From NCBI GenBank assembly GCA_013178125.1, contig JABLXJ010000012.1, forward strand, positions 61,821 to 125,820: a stretch of DNA of 64,000 nt. The letters run 5' to 3'. Positions 53,137-62,642 of this stretch are shown piece after piece; position 1 is the stretch's first letter; each line of letters opens with the position of its first letter. The DNA comes from Bacillota bacterium (GTDB lineage Bacteria; Bacillota; SHA-98; Ch115; JABLXJ01). The notes beneath the pieces were generated by a model. That model did not search any database, was not told the origin of the DNA, and worked only from the letters and a program-made list of their open reading frames with translations. Position numbers and translations under genes: made by a program.

Positions 53137-56100
53137 CTAGACATCTTCATCTTCTTCCTCATCTTCCTCATTATCCTCAATGTCATACCCTTCATCGTTG
53201 CCTTCATAATACCCGTACTCGTCGTCACCGGCTTCATCTACAATATCGTCGTCTGCAGTATCATCATCTGTGCTATCATCATCGAGGTCGCTGTCGTAGA
53301 GCTCATCTTCCTCTTCCCCGATGTCAAGCCCATCTTCCTCTGTGAGCTCTTCTCCACTGAAGCCTTCCTCTTCGCCCGTTATAACCACGCTCCGGGCATT
53401 CCCGGTATTAACCTCGCCCTCGTCATAGATACCCTGGGGCTCCTGGTCTTCATCCAAACCAGCATCAACATCTACATCGATATCTTCCTCTATATCTCCA
53501 GCTTCTGTATCCCCTGTATCCTCCTTCTCCTCTTCCTCTTCCTCTTCTTCCGGCGGGGTATACGGTTCATCGCCCTCCCTGCCCTCAATATCTATACCGA
53601 GTTCTTTCGCCGTCTCACCGACATCATTGTCGCTCTCGCCTATCTCGATTTCCTCAGCATGTTCGCCAAGGACCTTCACGTCGAGCCCGAGGCTTTGGAG
53701 CTCCTTGATCAAGACCTTGAAGGATTCAGGCACCCCCGGCTCGGGGACGTTATCGCCCTTCACGATAGCCTCATATGTCCTGACCCTCCCGACGACGTCG
53801 TCGGATTTGACAGTCAAGAGCTCTTGCAGGGTGTAAGCCGATCCATAAGCCTCGAGCGCCCACACCTCCATCTCGCCGAATCTCTGGCCGCCAAACTGGG
53901 CCTTGCCGCCCAGGGGCTGCTGTGTCACCAGGGAATACGGACCTGTGGACCTTGCATGAATCTTATCATCAACAAGGTGCAGGAGCTTCATAAGATATGC
54001 GTAGCCAACAGTGACCGGGTTATCAAATGGCTCACCCGTGCGACCGTCATAGAGGATCGTCTTACCGTTCTCGGGAAGCCCGTTCTCCTTCAACATATCA
54101 ACGATTTCATCCTCCAGAGCCCCGTCGAAAACCGGACTCGCAACCGGGGTCCCGGACATCTTGGCCGCCCACCCGAGGTGCGTCTCCATGACCTGCCCGA
54201 GGTTCATTCTGGAGGGCACCCCCAGGGGATTGAGCACAACCTCAATCGGGGTGCCATCAGGGAGAAACGGCATATCCTCCTCTGGCAGTATCCGTGCTAT
54301 CACGCCCTTATTGCCGTGGCGGCCGGCCATCTTATCCCCTTCGGAGATCTTGCGCTTCTGGGCTATATACACCCTCACAAGCTTATTCACACCCGGTCCA
54401 AGCTCATCACCATTTTCACGGGAGAACACGTGAACGGCAACAACCTTGCCGGCCTCGCCATGCGGGACGCGGAGAGAGGTATCCCGCACCTCACGCGCCT
54501 TCTCCCCAAATATGGCCCTCAAGAGGCGCTCTTCAGCCGTGAGCTCTGTCTCGCCCTTGGGCGTAACCTTCCCAACGAGTATATCACCGGGTCTCACCTC
54601 AGCGCCAACCCGGATGATCCCGCGCTCGTCGAGGTCCTTCAGCGCCTCCTCGCCGACATTCGGTATATCGCGAGTTATCTCTTCAGAGCCGAGCTTCGTA
54701 TCGCGCGCCTCGGCCTCATACTCTTCTATGTGAATGGAGGTGAATACGTCCTCCTTGACGAGCTTCTCGCTTATGAGAATAGCATCTTCGTAGTTGCAGC
54801 CCTCCCAGGGCATGAAGGCCACCAGGACATTCCGCCCTAGGGCCAGCTCGCCGTGGTCTGTTGACGGGCCGTCCGCTATCACGCCCCCGGCGGCGACCTG
54901 GTCGCCCCTTCGCACGATCGGCTTCTGATTAATGCACGTGCCCTGGTTGGACCTTTGGAACTTCAAGAGCTTATACCGGTCCTCCTGGCCACCGCCGGTT
55001 TTTATGACAATCTCGTCCGAGGTGACCCTCGTTACAACCCCCGGGTTTTTCGCGAGGACGACCACTCCAGAATCAACTGCCGCCTTATACTCAATCCCCG
55101 TCCCGACCAGGGGTGCCTCTGTCCGGAGAAGCGGCACGGCCTGGCGCTGCATGTTCGATCCCATGAGGGCGCGGCCCGCATCGTCGTTTTCAAGAAACGG
55201 TATCAATGCCGTCGCAACGCTGACAAGCTGCTTGGGTGATACATCCATGTAGTCGACCTGGTCTGCGGGCACCATAAGGATCTCATCCTTATACCTCACT
55301 GAAACCCTGTTGTGAATGAACCGGCTCTCCTCATCCAGGGGCTCGTTGGCCTGAGCGATGATATAATTATCCTCCTCATCGGCGGTGAGATACGCTATAT
55401 CGTTAGTTACATGCCCGTTCTCCACCCTGCGATATGGGGTCTCGATGAAGCCGAATTCATTGATCCTCGCATAGGTGCAGAGGGAGCCTATAAGGCCGAT
55501 GTTTGGACCTTCTGGCGTCTCAATGGGGCACATCCGGCCATAGTGGGAGTGGTGAACGTCGCGCACCTCAAACCCTGCCCGCTCCCTGCTCAGGCCGCCT
55601 GGCCCCAACGCGCTGAGACGCCGCTTGTGAGTCAGCTCCGCAAGCGGATTTGTCTGGTCCATGAACTGCGAGAGCTGGCTTGAACCAAAGAACTCTTTCA
55701 CAGCGGCAACAACCGGGCGAATATTTATGAGGGCCTGAGGGGTGATTACGTCGACATCCTGTATTGTCATTCTCTCGCGGACGACCCGCTCCATCCTGGA
55801 AAGCCCGATCCGGAACTGGTTTTGCAGGAGTTCGCCCACGGATTTCAACCGGCGATTGCCAAGGTGATCGATATCATCAGTCTGGCCGATCCCGATAAGC
55901 AGGTTCACCAGATAGTTGACCGTCGTCACTATATCCTCCCTGGTGACCGTCTTCACAGTGAGCGGGGGCTGCCCGTTGCCGATGATCTTCACCGAGCGGC
56001 CCTCTTCATCCAGGGCGATTATATCGCGTTTATCCCCCCGTGCAAGCATCTCCGTTATCTTTTGCGCCAGCCGGCGGTCCACCTTCTCCCCGGCGGCAAC

Positions 56101-57012
56101 CAAGACCTTGCCTGTGGCGCTATCCACTATATCGCTGGCAGGTCGCAACCCGACCAGGCGATTGCCCATGGCAAGCTTCTTATTGATCTTATGCCGGCCT
56201 ACTGCGGCGAGATCATAGCGCTTAGGGTCAAAAAACAGCGTTTCAAAGAGCGCCCTGGCGCTCTCCACCGTTGGCGGCTCCCCGGGGCGAAGCCGCTTAT
56301 ATATCTCAACAAGCCCCTCTTCCTCGGACTCTGTATTGTCGCGCTCCAGCGTGCTTCTTATAGCCTCATTCTCACCAAAAAGCTCCAGGATCCTCGCATT
56401 TGTCCCGTACCCGAGGGCACGAATCAAAACCGTTGCCGGCAGCTTGCGCGTCCTATCGACCCTTACCCACAGGCAGTCATTGGCGTCCGTTTCAAATTCA
56501 AGCCAAGCGCCCCTGTTGGGGATAATGCTGGCCGTAAATATAGGCTTGCCGTTTGAGTCGACCTCGTGGCCGAAATACACGCCGGGTGAGCGCACAAGCT
56601 GGCTCACGATCACGCGCTCCGCGCCGTTTATGATGAAAGTGCCCTTCTCGGTCATTAGCGGGAAGTCGCCCATGAAGACCTCCTGCTCCTTAACTTCGCC
56701 GGTCTCTTTGTTTATCAACCGGACGCGAACCTTGAGGGGCGCTGCATAAGTGACATCGCGCTGCTTGCATTCCTCGACAGAGTACTTGGGCTCGCCAAGG
56801 GAATAATCAACAAATTCAAGGATGAGGTTGCCCGTAAAATCCTGAATCGGAGAGATGTCATGAAAGGTCTCAACCAGGCCCTCGTCAAGAAACCACTGAT
56901 ATGATTTCTGCTGGACCTCAATCAAATTTGGCAACGGGATGACCTCCTCGATTTTTGCAAAGCTCGGGCGCGGTCTCTTTCCCGTTACCGGTTGGATTTC
57001 AACTGCCGCCAT
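53137..57012 (-). CDS. rpoB: RNA polymerase beta subunit with long acidic tail
   Basis: Catalytic subunit of RNA polymerase. The rifampicin region [20 protein letters not shown] with [16 protein letters not shown] looks wild type. [20 protein letters not shown] and [20 protein letters not shown] are near-invariant. ATG 57012 gives [11 protein letters not shown]; 1291 residues, about 100 more than Bacillus. The last 137 residues (53137-53550) contain 71 Asp/Glu and only two basic residues, beginning with a run of eight Glu. The core seems intact up to [12 protein letters not shown]. The tail is probably disordered; its role is unknown. Confidence 0.98.
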   Translation of the reverse strand: MAAVEIQPVTGKRPRPSFAKIEEVIPLPNLIEVQQKSYQWFLDEGLVETFHDISPIQDFTGNLILEFVDYSLGEPKYSVEECKQRDVTYAAPLKVRVRLINKETGEVKEQEVFMGDFPLMTEKGTFIINGAERVIVSQLVRSPGVYFGHEVDSNGKPIFTASIIPNRGAWLEFETDANDCLWVRVDRTRKLPATVLIRALGYGTNARILELFGENEAIRSTLERDNTESEEEGLVEIYKRLRPGEPPTVESARALFETLFFDPKRYDLAAVGRHKINKKLAMGNRLVGLRPASDIVDSATGKVLVAAGEKVDRRLAQKITEMLARGDKRDIIALDEEGRSVKIIGNGQPPLTVKTVTREDIVTTVNYLVNLLIGIGQTDDIDHLGNRRLKSVGELLQNQFRIGLSRMERVVRERMTIQDVDVITPQALINIRPVVAAVKEFFGSSQLSQFMDQTNPLAELTHKRRLSALGPGGLSRERAGFEVRDVHHSHYGRMCPIETPEGPNIGLIGSLCTYARINEFGFIETPYRRVENGHVTNDIAYLTADEEDNYIIAQANEPLDEESRFIHNRVSVRYKDEILMVPADQVDYMDVSPKQLVSVATALIPFLENDDAGRALMGSNMQRQAVPLLRTEAPLVGTGIEYKAAVDSGVVVLAKNPGVVTRVTSDEIVIKTGGGQEDRYKLLKFQRSNQGTCINQKPIVRRGDQVAAGGVIADGPSTDHGELALGRNVLVAFMPWEGCNYEDAILISEKLVKEDVFTSIHIEEYEAEARDTKLGSEEITRDIPNVGEEALKDLDERGIIRVGAEVRPGDILVGKVTPKGETELTAEERLLRAIFGEKAREVRDTSLRVPHGEAGKVVAVHVFSRENGDELGPGVNKLVRVYIAQKRKISEGDKMAGRHGNKGVIARILPEEDMPFLPDGTPIEVVLNPLGVPSRMNLGQVMETHLGWAAKMSGTPVASPVFDGALEDEIVDMLKENGLPENGKTILYDGRTGEPFDNPVTVGYAYLMKLLHLVDDKIHARSTGPYSLVTQQPLGGKAQFGGQRFGEMEVWALEAYGSAYTLQELLTVKSDDVVGRVRTYEAIVKGDNVPEPGVPESFKVLIKELQSLGLDVKVLGEHAEEIEIGESDNDVGETAKELGIDIEGREGDEPYTPPEEEEEEEEKEDTGDTEAGDIEEDIDVDVDAGLDEDQEPQGIYDEGEVNTGNARSVVITGEEEGFSGEELTEEDGLDIGEEEDELYDSDLDDDSTDDDTADDDIVDEAGDDEYGYYEGNDEGYDIEDNEEDEEEDEDV

Positions 57013-57300
57013 TAGCTTCTCACTCCCATCTCCCACATGATTTCAGCCGTGGGCCATGTTACGACCTCCAAATCCATATGTTTCCAAAAGTCACAAAAGC
57101 AAGGCCCGGGACCACCCACCCGCAGCCTCGCCTCCGGTCCGGGCAAACCACCGGATTTGGAGTCAAATATTGAGAGTCAGGCATTGAGAGATCGAAAAAA
57201 CGCGTCCATGTTAGTATTGACAACAGCTAGAAGAATTATGTATAATTCTGTTAGAGTAGCGATGGCTGGAAACTCATAGGCTTGGCTTGTCGCATTTTTT
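57013..57300 (-). other. Leader region of rpoB
   Basis: About 285 bases between the rpoB promoter and the rpoB start, without a supported gene. It contains the palindrome AGAATTAT-N2-ATAATTCT (57231-57248) and, on the other strand, a consensus promoter (listed separately). A long untranslated leader before rpoB is thus expected. Confidence 0.55.
57217..57246 (+). promoter_or_regulatory. Consensus promoter on the plus strand inside the rpoB leader
   Basis: TTGACA (57217-57222), an 18-base spacer and TATAAT (57241-57246), both hexamers perfect. Transcription would start near 57253 and run right, opposite to rpoB. A T6 run follows at 57295-57300, preceded by a weak GCGA/TCGC pairing, so a very short RNA of about 45 bases, or an antisense RNA into the rplL end, is possible. 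No protein-coding frame of note follows. Confidence 0.6.
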
Positions 57301-57301
57301 A

Positions 57302-57330
57302 ATATTACCACTCATGGTCACAAGTGTCAA
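57302..57330 (-). promoter_or_regulatory. rpoB-rpoC promoter
   Basis: On the minus strand TTGACA (57325-57330), a 17-base spacer and TAATAT (57302-57307) form a near-consensus promoter, with start expected near 57295. It begins one base after the U-tract of the upstream terminator. Confidence 0.8.
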
Positions 57331-57335
57331 TAAAA

Positions 57336-57362
57336 ATTCGAGGGGCATTTTGCCCCTCGAAT
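57336..57362 (-). terminator. Terminator between rplL and rpoB
   Basis: ATTCGAGGGGCA and TGCCCCTCGAAT form a perfect 12-bp stem with a 3-base loop, followed leftward by TTTTTATT. It ends the rplJ-rplL transcript 34 bases after the rplL stop; some readthrough into rpoB is possible. Confidence 0.88.
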
Positions 57363-57395
57363 CGTCTCCTGGGCAGTATAAACCTCTCAAGCTCT

Positions 57396-57773
57396 CTACT
57401 TTATCTCGATGGTCGCTCCCGCCTCTTCTAGCTTAGCCTTCATGGCCTCGGCCTCTTCCTTCTTTAATCCCTGCTTGACTGGCTTAGGCGCCCCGTCGAC
57501 AAGGTCCTTCGCTTCCTTCAGGCCAAGCCCGGTAAGCTCCCTAACGACCTTGAGCACCGGGATCTTCTTGTCGCCGGCGGTGACGAGAATGACATCGAAT
57601 TCGGTCTTCTCCTCAACCTCAGGCGCGGCCGCAGGGGCTGCCGCCGGACCTGCCGCGACAGCAACAGGTGCCGCCGCGGTAACGCCAAACCTCTCCTCCA
57701 ACGCCTTTACAAGCTCGGATAGCTCAAGAACCGTCATACTCTCGATTGCCTGGAGAATCTCCTCTTTAGTCAT
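57396..57773 (-). CDS. rplL: 50S ribosomal protein L7/L12
   Basis: Stalk protein recruiting translation GTPases. The N-terminal dimerisation part [20 protein letters not shown], the Ala-rich hinge and the C-terminal domain [20 protein letters not shown] with [20 protein letters not shown] are complete; 125 residues. Confidence 0.98.
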   Translation of the reverse strand: MTKEEILQAIESMTVLELSELVKALEERFGVTAAAPVAVAAGPAAAPAAAPEVEEKTEFDVILVTAGDKKIPVLKVVRELTGLGLKEAKDLVDGAPKPVKQGLKKEEAEAMKAKLEEAGATIEIK

Positions 57774-57868
57774 CTGAACCTCATGCTCCTTTTCTCATAA
57801 AGTCACGTAAAGACCTGCTCACGTAGAGATCTACCTTACTCTGAACGAATGCTGGGGCTCTAAGCGGC

Positions 57869-58396
57869 CTAAGCGGCCGCGCCCTCTTTTTGCTTGCGGA
57901 CCGCATCAAGCGCATAGACTAGCTTTCTCATGCACCCGGAGAGAGCGCCGACAACCCCGGCGATCGGCGCCTGCATGGCTGAGGCCACGCGGGCCAGCAT
58001 TACCTCCCTTGAAGGCAGCAATGCAAGGGCCTTCACATCATCTGCCCCTATGACCCTGCCTTCAAGTATTCCGCCCTTGATCTCGAGCTCCTTGTGCTCC
58101 CTGGCAAACTCGGAGATGATCTTGGCCGGGGCTACGGGATCGCCAAAGCCAAAAGCCATGGCGGTCGGGCCCGAAAGGTAGACATTTACATCGCTGATCG
58201 CCGCCTTCTCTGCTGCAAGCTGCGCCAGGGTATTCTTCACTACCTTATAATCGACCCCGGCTTCCTTGAGCCTCCGCCTGAGCTCCATGATATCATGGAC
58301 ATTCAGGCCACGATAATCCGTAAGCACTATCGCCTTCGAGCGCTCGAGCCTTTCCTTTATATCGGCGACCGCGGCCTCCTTTTTAGGTCTTGCCAC
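57869..58396 (-). CDS. rplJ: 50S ribosomal protein L10
   Basis: Stalk base, binding L7/L12 dimers and 23S rRNA; with L12 it usually represses its own mRNA. KKEAAVADIKERLERSKAIV, TDYRGLNVHDIMELRRRLKE and the C-terminal helix for L12 are seen. The open frame extends to 58630, but GTG 58396, 9 bases after AAGGGGG, gives 175 residues and the normal start. Confidence 0.96.
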   Translation of the reverse strand: MARPKKEAAVADIKERLERSKAIVLTDYRGLNVHDIMELRRRLKEAGVDYKVVKNTLAQLAAEKAAISDVNVYLSGPTAMAFGFGDPVAPAKIISEFAREHKELEIKGGILEGRVIGADDVKALALLPSREVMLARVASAMQAPIAGVVGALSGCMRKLVYALDAVRKQKEGAAA

Positions 58397-58429
58397 CCTT
58401 GGACACCCCCTTTCGAAATATGTTCGGGA

Positions 58430-58600
58430 GATAAGAATTGACCCCTGTCGATGGACTAAGACAGGGGTCAATGAAAACACACGGCATGATAACCGGAGAT
58501 AACAGGGTAATAACCGGAAACAGCCGGCATTTACAGCTTGACTTCGACCTCGGCAGGCGGGCGCCCGGCCCCTTAAGCTCCAGGAGGAGCACCTGCTGTC
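58430..58600 (-). promoter_or_regulatory. L10-type leader and attenuator hairpin before rplJ
   Basis: On the minus strand GCAGGTGCTCC (near 58585-58595), GAGCTTAAGG (58570-58579) and CCTGCCGAGG (58548-58557) match the conserved elements of the ribosomal L10 leader. A perfect 13-bp hairpin follows at 58437-58449/58460-58472 (10-base loop), just before the rplJ SD, and is followed by the weak U-rich TTCTTATCTCC. Binding of L10-L12 to the first part and attenuation at the hairpin are known behaviours of this leader class. Confidence 0.7.
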
Positions 58601-58783
58601 TTGGGCCATCGCACCACCCGGCCGGCGCATGGCATATAACAGCGCATGGCGTATGGCTTATGGCGCGTCATCTGAAATATTCCCTTTTGCCTCTTTGCCT
58701 TGTTTGCCTCGTTAGCCTGGCTACCTCTTTGCCTCCCAGCTCTTCTCCATCCTGGTTCCTTTGCCTTTACCTTTAACTTTCGG

Positions 58784-59494
58784 CTACCTTTCAGCAGTCA
58801 TGGTCGCAGCGGCAACAGGGTTTAACTTTATCCCAGGCCCCATGGTGCTCGACAAAACCACGCTCTTTATATACTGGCCCTTGGCAGCTGCAGGCTTGGC
58901 CTTGACTATAGCCTCCATTAAAACCGACAGATTGCCAGCGAGCTTCGCAGCATCAAAGGAGGCCTTGCCGATCGGGGCATGAACGATTCCGGCCTTATCC
59001 ACACGATACTCCACCTTACCGGCTTTAATATCGCGTATCGCCTTGGCAATCTCAAATGTGACCGTGCCAGTCTTGGGGTTAGGCATTAATCCCCTTGGTC
59101 CCAGGATTCGCCCCAGTTTACCGACCACGCCCATCATATCGGGTGTGGCGACAGCCATATCGAAATCCATCCACCCACCCTGAATCTTCTCGGCCAGGTC
59201 CTCAGCGCCCACGTAGTCAGCGCCAGCTTCCTCTGCCTCCTTTGCCTTCTCGCCTTTGGCAAATACGGCAACCCTGGCGACCTTGCCCGTTCCGTAAGGC
59301 AGGACTACAGCTCCCCTTACCTGTTGGTCCGACCGGCGCGGGTCGACACCGAGGCGCACAGAGAGCTCAATAGTCTCGTCGAACTTCCCGGTGGCCGTCT
59401 TTTTCACGAGATCGACCGCTTCCTGCGGATCGTAGAGCTTTTCGCGGTCAACCTGCTTTAAAGCTTCTAGATATCTCTTCCCTTTCCTTGCCAT
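58784..59494 (-). CDS. rplA: 50S ribosomal protein L1
   Basis: Mobile stalk protein and common autogenous repressor of L11-L1. [40 protein letters not shown] and [19 protein letters not shown] are diagnostic; 236 residues from ATG 59494, 9 bases after GGAGG. Confidence 0.98.
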   Translation of the reverse strand: MARKGKRYLEALKQVDREKLYDPQEAVDLVKKTATGKFDETIELSVRLGVDPRRSDQQVRGAVVLPYGTGKVARVAVFAKGEKAKEAEEAGADYVGAEDLAEKIQGGWMDFDMAVATPDMMGVVGKLGRILGPRGLMPNPKTGTVTFEIAKAIRDIKAGKVEYRVDKAGIVHAPIGKASFDAAKLAGNLSVLMEAIVKAKPAAAKGQYIKSVVLSSTMGPGIKLNPVAAATMTAER

Positions 59495-59548
59495 AATTAT
59501 ACACCTCCTGTGGTCCAGACGGAGCGTGCTCCTCCCACCATACATGCC

Positions 59549-59625
59549 TCTTACCCGGATTCTTACCTCATCTATTCTACCCCGGATTCTTACCGGAGCT
59601 TACCCAGATTCTTGTTGAAGCAGCC
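59549..59625. repeat. Direct repeats between rplK and rplA
   Basis: CCCGGATTCTTACC occurs at 59554-59567 and 59581-59594, with decayed copies (TACCTCATCTATTCTACC, TTACCCAGATTCTTG near 59600-59615). Same character as the repetitive spacers elsewhere, different unit. Confidence 0.5.
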
Positions 59626-59635
59626 TGGTTTCGCG

Positions 59636-60064
59636 CTACTCCTCAACCTCGACTCCCATGCTCCTGGCCGTGCCGGCAATCATACGCATGGCAGCATCGA
59701 CATCAAAGGCATTTAGATCACGCATCTTGAGCTCTGCAATCTCCCTGAGTTTTGCCCTTGATAGCTTCGCGACCTTTTCCCTGTTGGGTTTGCCCGACCC
59801 CTTTTCGATCCCTGCCGCCTTTTTGATCAGGAAGGAGGCGGGGGGCGTCTTCAGGATAAAGGTAAAGGAACGGTCCTCATAGATCGTAACCTCAACCGGG
59901 ATTATAGTGCCGGCATCCGCTGCCGTTTTCTCGTTAAAGGACCTGACGAACTCCATTATATTGATCCCGTATGGTGCCAGCGCAGGCCCAACAGGTGGAG
60001 CCGCCGTCGCCTTACCCGCAGGAATCTGAACTTTTACTACAGCTGTTACCTTCTTTTTAGGCAT
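59636..60064 (-). CDS. rplK: 50S ribosomal protein L11
   Basis: GTPase-centre protein, also needed for stringent-response activation. [40 protein letters not shown] and the C-domain [20 protein letters not shown] identify it; 142 residues. ATG after GGAGG. Confidence 0.98.
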   Translation of the reverse strand: MPKKKVTAVVKVQIPAGKATAAPPVGPALAPYGINIMEFVRSFNEKTAADAGTIIPVEVTIYEDRSFTFILKTPPASFLIKKAAGIEKGSGKPNREKVAKLSRAKLREIAELKMRDLNAFDVDAAMRMIAGTARSMGVEVEE

Positions 60065-60109
60065 TGACCCGATGCCTCCTTGGTTCCTACCACTATGTCT
60101 TTATGTCTT

Positions 60110-60685
60110 CTATATCTTCTCCACCTGGGCAAAGTCCAGCTCTACGGGAGTCTCTCGCCCGAACATAGATACCAAGACCCTGATCTTTGCCTTGTCAGGG
60201 TGGACTTCCTCGATAACCCCTGAAAAGTGCTGGAATGGCCCGGTCACTACCTTCACTGTCTCCCCGACCGAGAAATCCACCCTCGGCCTTGCCTCCTCGA
60301 CGCCCATTTGCTTGAGGATCAACCTCACCTCGTCATCCCGGAGGGGTATAGGCTTCGAACCCGAACCGACAAACCCGGTGACGCCCGGGGTATTCCTCAC
60401 GACGTACCAGGAATCGTCCTCCATAATCATCTCGACCAGCACGTATCCGGGAAATACCTTCTTCTTTGAAATCTTCTTCTTGCCATCCTTGATCTCGTAC
60501 TCTTCCTCGGTCGGGACCAGGACCCTGAAGATTTTGTCCTCCTTTTCCATGGTCTTCACGCGACGCTCAAGGTTGGCCTTCACCTTATTCTCGTAACCGG
60601 AATAGGTGTGTATAACATACCATTTCTTGTTAGGATTATCAGTCTCTGGGGTTGAGCTTTGAACTTCGACGTCTAGATCGTTCAT
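60110..60685 (-). CDS. nusG: Transcription termination/antitermination protein NusG
   Basis: Binds RNA polymerase and couples it to the ribosome or Rho. NGN domain with KKWYVVHTYSGYENKVKANL and VFPGYVLVEMIMEDDSWYVV, then a KOW domain GETVKVVTGPFQHFSGVIEE; 191 residues. The N-terminal 15 residues are a short acidic addition. Confidence 0.98.
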   Translation of the reverse strand: MNDLDVEVQSSTPETDNPNKKWYVIHTYSGYENKVKANLERRVKTMEKEDKIFRVLVPTEEEYEIKDGKKKISKKKVFPGYVLVEMIMEDDSWYVVRNTPGVTGFVGSGSKPIPLRDDEVRLILKQMGVEEARPRVDFSVGETVKVVTGPFQHFSGVIEEVHPDKAKIRVLVSMFGRETPVELDFAQVEKI

Positions 60686-60717
60686 GGCTTGCCCACCCCT
60701 CTCGTTTCAGGTTCTCA

Positions 60718-60939
60718 TTACTTTATAATTAACCTTAATATCTGTGAAAATACCAGATCAATCAGACCTATAAAGGCGGCCACAATCATTACCGATATAA
60801 TAACGATCACCGTATATGATATGAGCTCCTTGCGGTTCGGCCATGCAACCTTCTTGAGTTCGGCCCTGACATCCCTCAGGAACCTGCCTACGCGTCCCGC
60901 TGCGCGCCCTATGCGTCCTGTAACACTTGCAGCCTCCAT
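60718..60939 (-). CDS. secE: Protein translocase subunit SecE
   Basis: Single-span clamp of SecY. The amphipathic part FLRDVRAELKKVAWPNRKEL precedes a hydrophobic helix VIVIISVMIVAAFIGLIDLV. ATG 60939, 6 bases after AAGGGG, gives 73 residues. The order rpmG-secE-nusG is conserved. Confidence 0.96.
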   Translation of the reverse strand: MEAASVTGRIGRAAGRVGRFLRDVRAELKKVAWPNRKELISYTVIVIISVMIVAAFIGLIDLVFSQILRLIIK

Positions 60940-61132
60940 ACCGGTCCCCTTCCTCAAATCCGACTTACACGGGGTTGCCCCGACTTACGAGGGGTCTCGC
61001 CCGGCGACCCTCGCCTGGCGACCCGATCATGCGCCCGGATAACGCAGACAATGCCCGGACAATATAAACATAAACAATTTGGGGTATACTCCAATCTAGC
61101 GCATGTCACCCCTGTCGCCGCCATCGCCGCGC

Positions 61133-61282
61133 TTACCGCGCCTCTTTATGCAGGGTATGCTCCCTACAGAACTTACAGTACTTCTTCATCTCAAGCCTGT
61201 CAGGGTCGTTTCGCTTATTCTTGTTAGTCGTGTAATTTCTCCTCTTACATTTCGTGCACTCTAGCCTTATTCCCTCGCGCAA
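61133..61282 (-). CDS. rpmG: 50S ribosomal protein L33 (zinc-binding form)
   Basis: A 49-residue protein, [19 protein letters not shown]... ending HTLHKEAR, with two C-x2-C pairs (CTKC and CKFC). The start is TTG 61282, 6 bases after GGGGGTG. It is the first gene of the rpmG-secE-nusG transcript. Confidence 0.93.
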   Translation of the reverse strand: MREGIRLECTKCKRRNYTTNKNKRNDPDRLEMKKYCKFCREHTLHKEAR

Positions 61283-61323
61283 TGCATACACCCCCGCCTA
61301 GCTCATAACATGCCACCCTTGAA

Positions 61324-61353
61324 ACTTTAGCATATCCAACCCCAGGGTGTCAA
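61324..61353 (-). promoter_or_regulatory. Promoter before rpmG-secE-nusG
   Basis: On the minus strand TTGACA (61348-61353), an 18-base spacer ending in TGC, and TAAAGT (61324-61329) make a promoter with an extended -10. Start expected near 61317, 35 bases before rpmG. Confidence 0.7.
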
Positions 61354-61540
61354 CATAAATAAAGCCTGCCTCATCATATCACCGGGAAGGACACCTCGTC
61401 CGGGGCCCGCTGCACGCGGCCTAAGCCGCCTCCGAACCACCGGGTTATAGACCGGGCAGGCGTCCTGCGCCTGGCAGGACATACACTCCGGTAACCTTGC
61501 TCGCAACCACTCACTCGTAACCATACCAGAAAAGAAAAAA

Positions 61541-61616
61541 TGGAGCCCACAACCGGAATTGAACCGGTGACCCCATCCTTACCATGGATGTGCTCTACCT
61601 GCTGAGCTATGTGGGC
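61541..61616 (-). tRNA. tRNA-Thr (GGT anticodon)
   Basis: Full cloverleaf of 76 bases with encoded CCA. Acceptor arms GCCCACA/TGTGGGC pair, the anticodon loop reads ATGGTAA and the T-loop GGTTCAATTCC is normal. Last tRNA of the four-gene cluster. Confidence 0.95.
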
Positions 61617-61619
61617 ATC

Positions 61620-61695
<76 letters not shown>

Positions 61696-61705
61696 ATGAC
61701 ATCTA

Positions 61706-61782
61706 TGGAGCGGGAAACGGGATTCGAACCCGCGACATTCAGCTTGGAAGGCTGACGCTCTAGCCAACTGAGCTATTCCCGC
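61706..61782 (-). tRNA. tRNA-Gly (TCC anticodon)
   Basis: 77 bases with encoded CCA. GCGGGAA pairs with TTCCCGC, the anticodon loop is CTTCCAA, and the D and T arms are regular. Confidence 0.95.
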
Positions 61783-61791
61783 ATATAAACA

Positions 61792-61877
61792 TGGTGGAGA
61801 GGAGTGGATTCGAACCACTGAAGGCTGAGCCAGCAGATTTACAGTCTGCCCCCTTTGACCAGCTCGGGAACCTCTCC
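61792..61877 (-). tRNA. tRNA-Tyr (GTA anticodon)
   Basis: 86 bases with encoded CCA and a long variable arm as expected for bacterial tRNA-Tyr. GGAGAGG/CCTCTCC acceptor, anticodon loop CTGTAAA. First gene of the cluster in the direction of transcription. Confidence 0.95.
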
Positions 61878-61920
61878 ACAGCCACCGTTTTGTTTTCGTC
61901 GTCTCGCCGGTGACAAAGAT

Positions 61921-61949
61921 ATTATAGCAAGGCCACCGCAAAAAGGCAA
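61921..61949 (-). promoter_or_regulatory. Promoter of the tRNA cluster
   Basis: On the minus strand TTGCCT (61944-61949), a 17-base spacer and a perfect TATAAT (61921-61926). Start expected near 61914, about 37 bases before tRNA-Tyr. Confidence 0.78.
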
Positions 61950-62642
61950 GAGGCATTTTTTGCCCGTCCGGCCTCCCTCAATGCCTTCTCCGGTTCGGCC
62001 CGCGCAGTTTTCTCCTCCGACAACATGGCTTTCTCGGCGAGATAATTCTTGAAGTCAGAAGAATGCGGCGCGGAAGCTACTTCAATATACCATAACCGAT
62101 TATTCGATATAGGAGATATCTATTTACCGACGCTCCTCCCTACGAATGAATTCGGGGGCTACCGCGCTGGGAGAGATCGGTGTAGCTGGAGGAGATCGGT
62201 GTATCAAAGAGGCCAAGACACCTCTCTGCCGCTAGGGTAACTATCCCGAAAATGACCCAGTTGCTTCCAGAAGAGACATCTTCATTCTCTGTGGTGCCAC
62301 AACGCGGCATGAGGGTCTAGCATGAAAACTCTGCCTCCTTTATGAGGCGGAGTCTTCACCTTTGTGATAATATTTCTCGAATTTGGTACAGCATAAAAGG
62401 AAGGATAAGGTTTAGTGTCGAAATAGCATTATGGGGTCCTGGGCCTCGCCAGCGCGGGCGCGCCCGCGGCGGTCAACTCGCAACCGGCCCTAGCGGGTCA
62501 GAATCGCGCCGGCATTGACACAATCCGTGGAACGAATGTCGCGCGGAGGCGGAGGGTGAATAGTAACTTCGACTTTGGAGTCACACTTCGCCCCTGTCGG
62601 TCGAATCACTGTAAGTAGAGCTAAGGGAAGGAGATAGCCTTA
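61950..62642. other. Gene-free region between the tRNA promoter and the secreted-protein gene
   Basis: No supported gene on either strand. Visible are a 10-bp hairpin with one mismatch (ACTCTGCCTC 62328-62337, GAGGCGGAGT 62344-62353, followed leftward by TTTTC) and a perfect 16-base G/C palindrome CGCGGGCG/CGCCCGCG (62453-62468) within a G/C-rich patch. Base composition changes here from the conserved block to a more A/T-rich region. Confidence 0.5.

Noticed and set aside
53659..54840. 393-codon open frame opposite rpoB
   Set aside because: Pure antisense of conserved rpoB codons.
49399..57012. Rifampicin or streptomycin resistance changes in rpoB or rpsL
   Set aside because: The rifampicin region of RpoB and the two key lysines of S12 read as wild type.
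62049..62240. 63-codon plus-strand frame in the gap after the tRNAs
   Set aside because: No SD and no coding character; it could only be kept with homologues.
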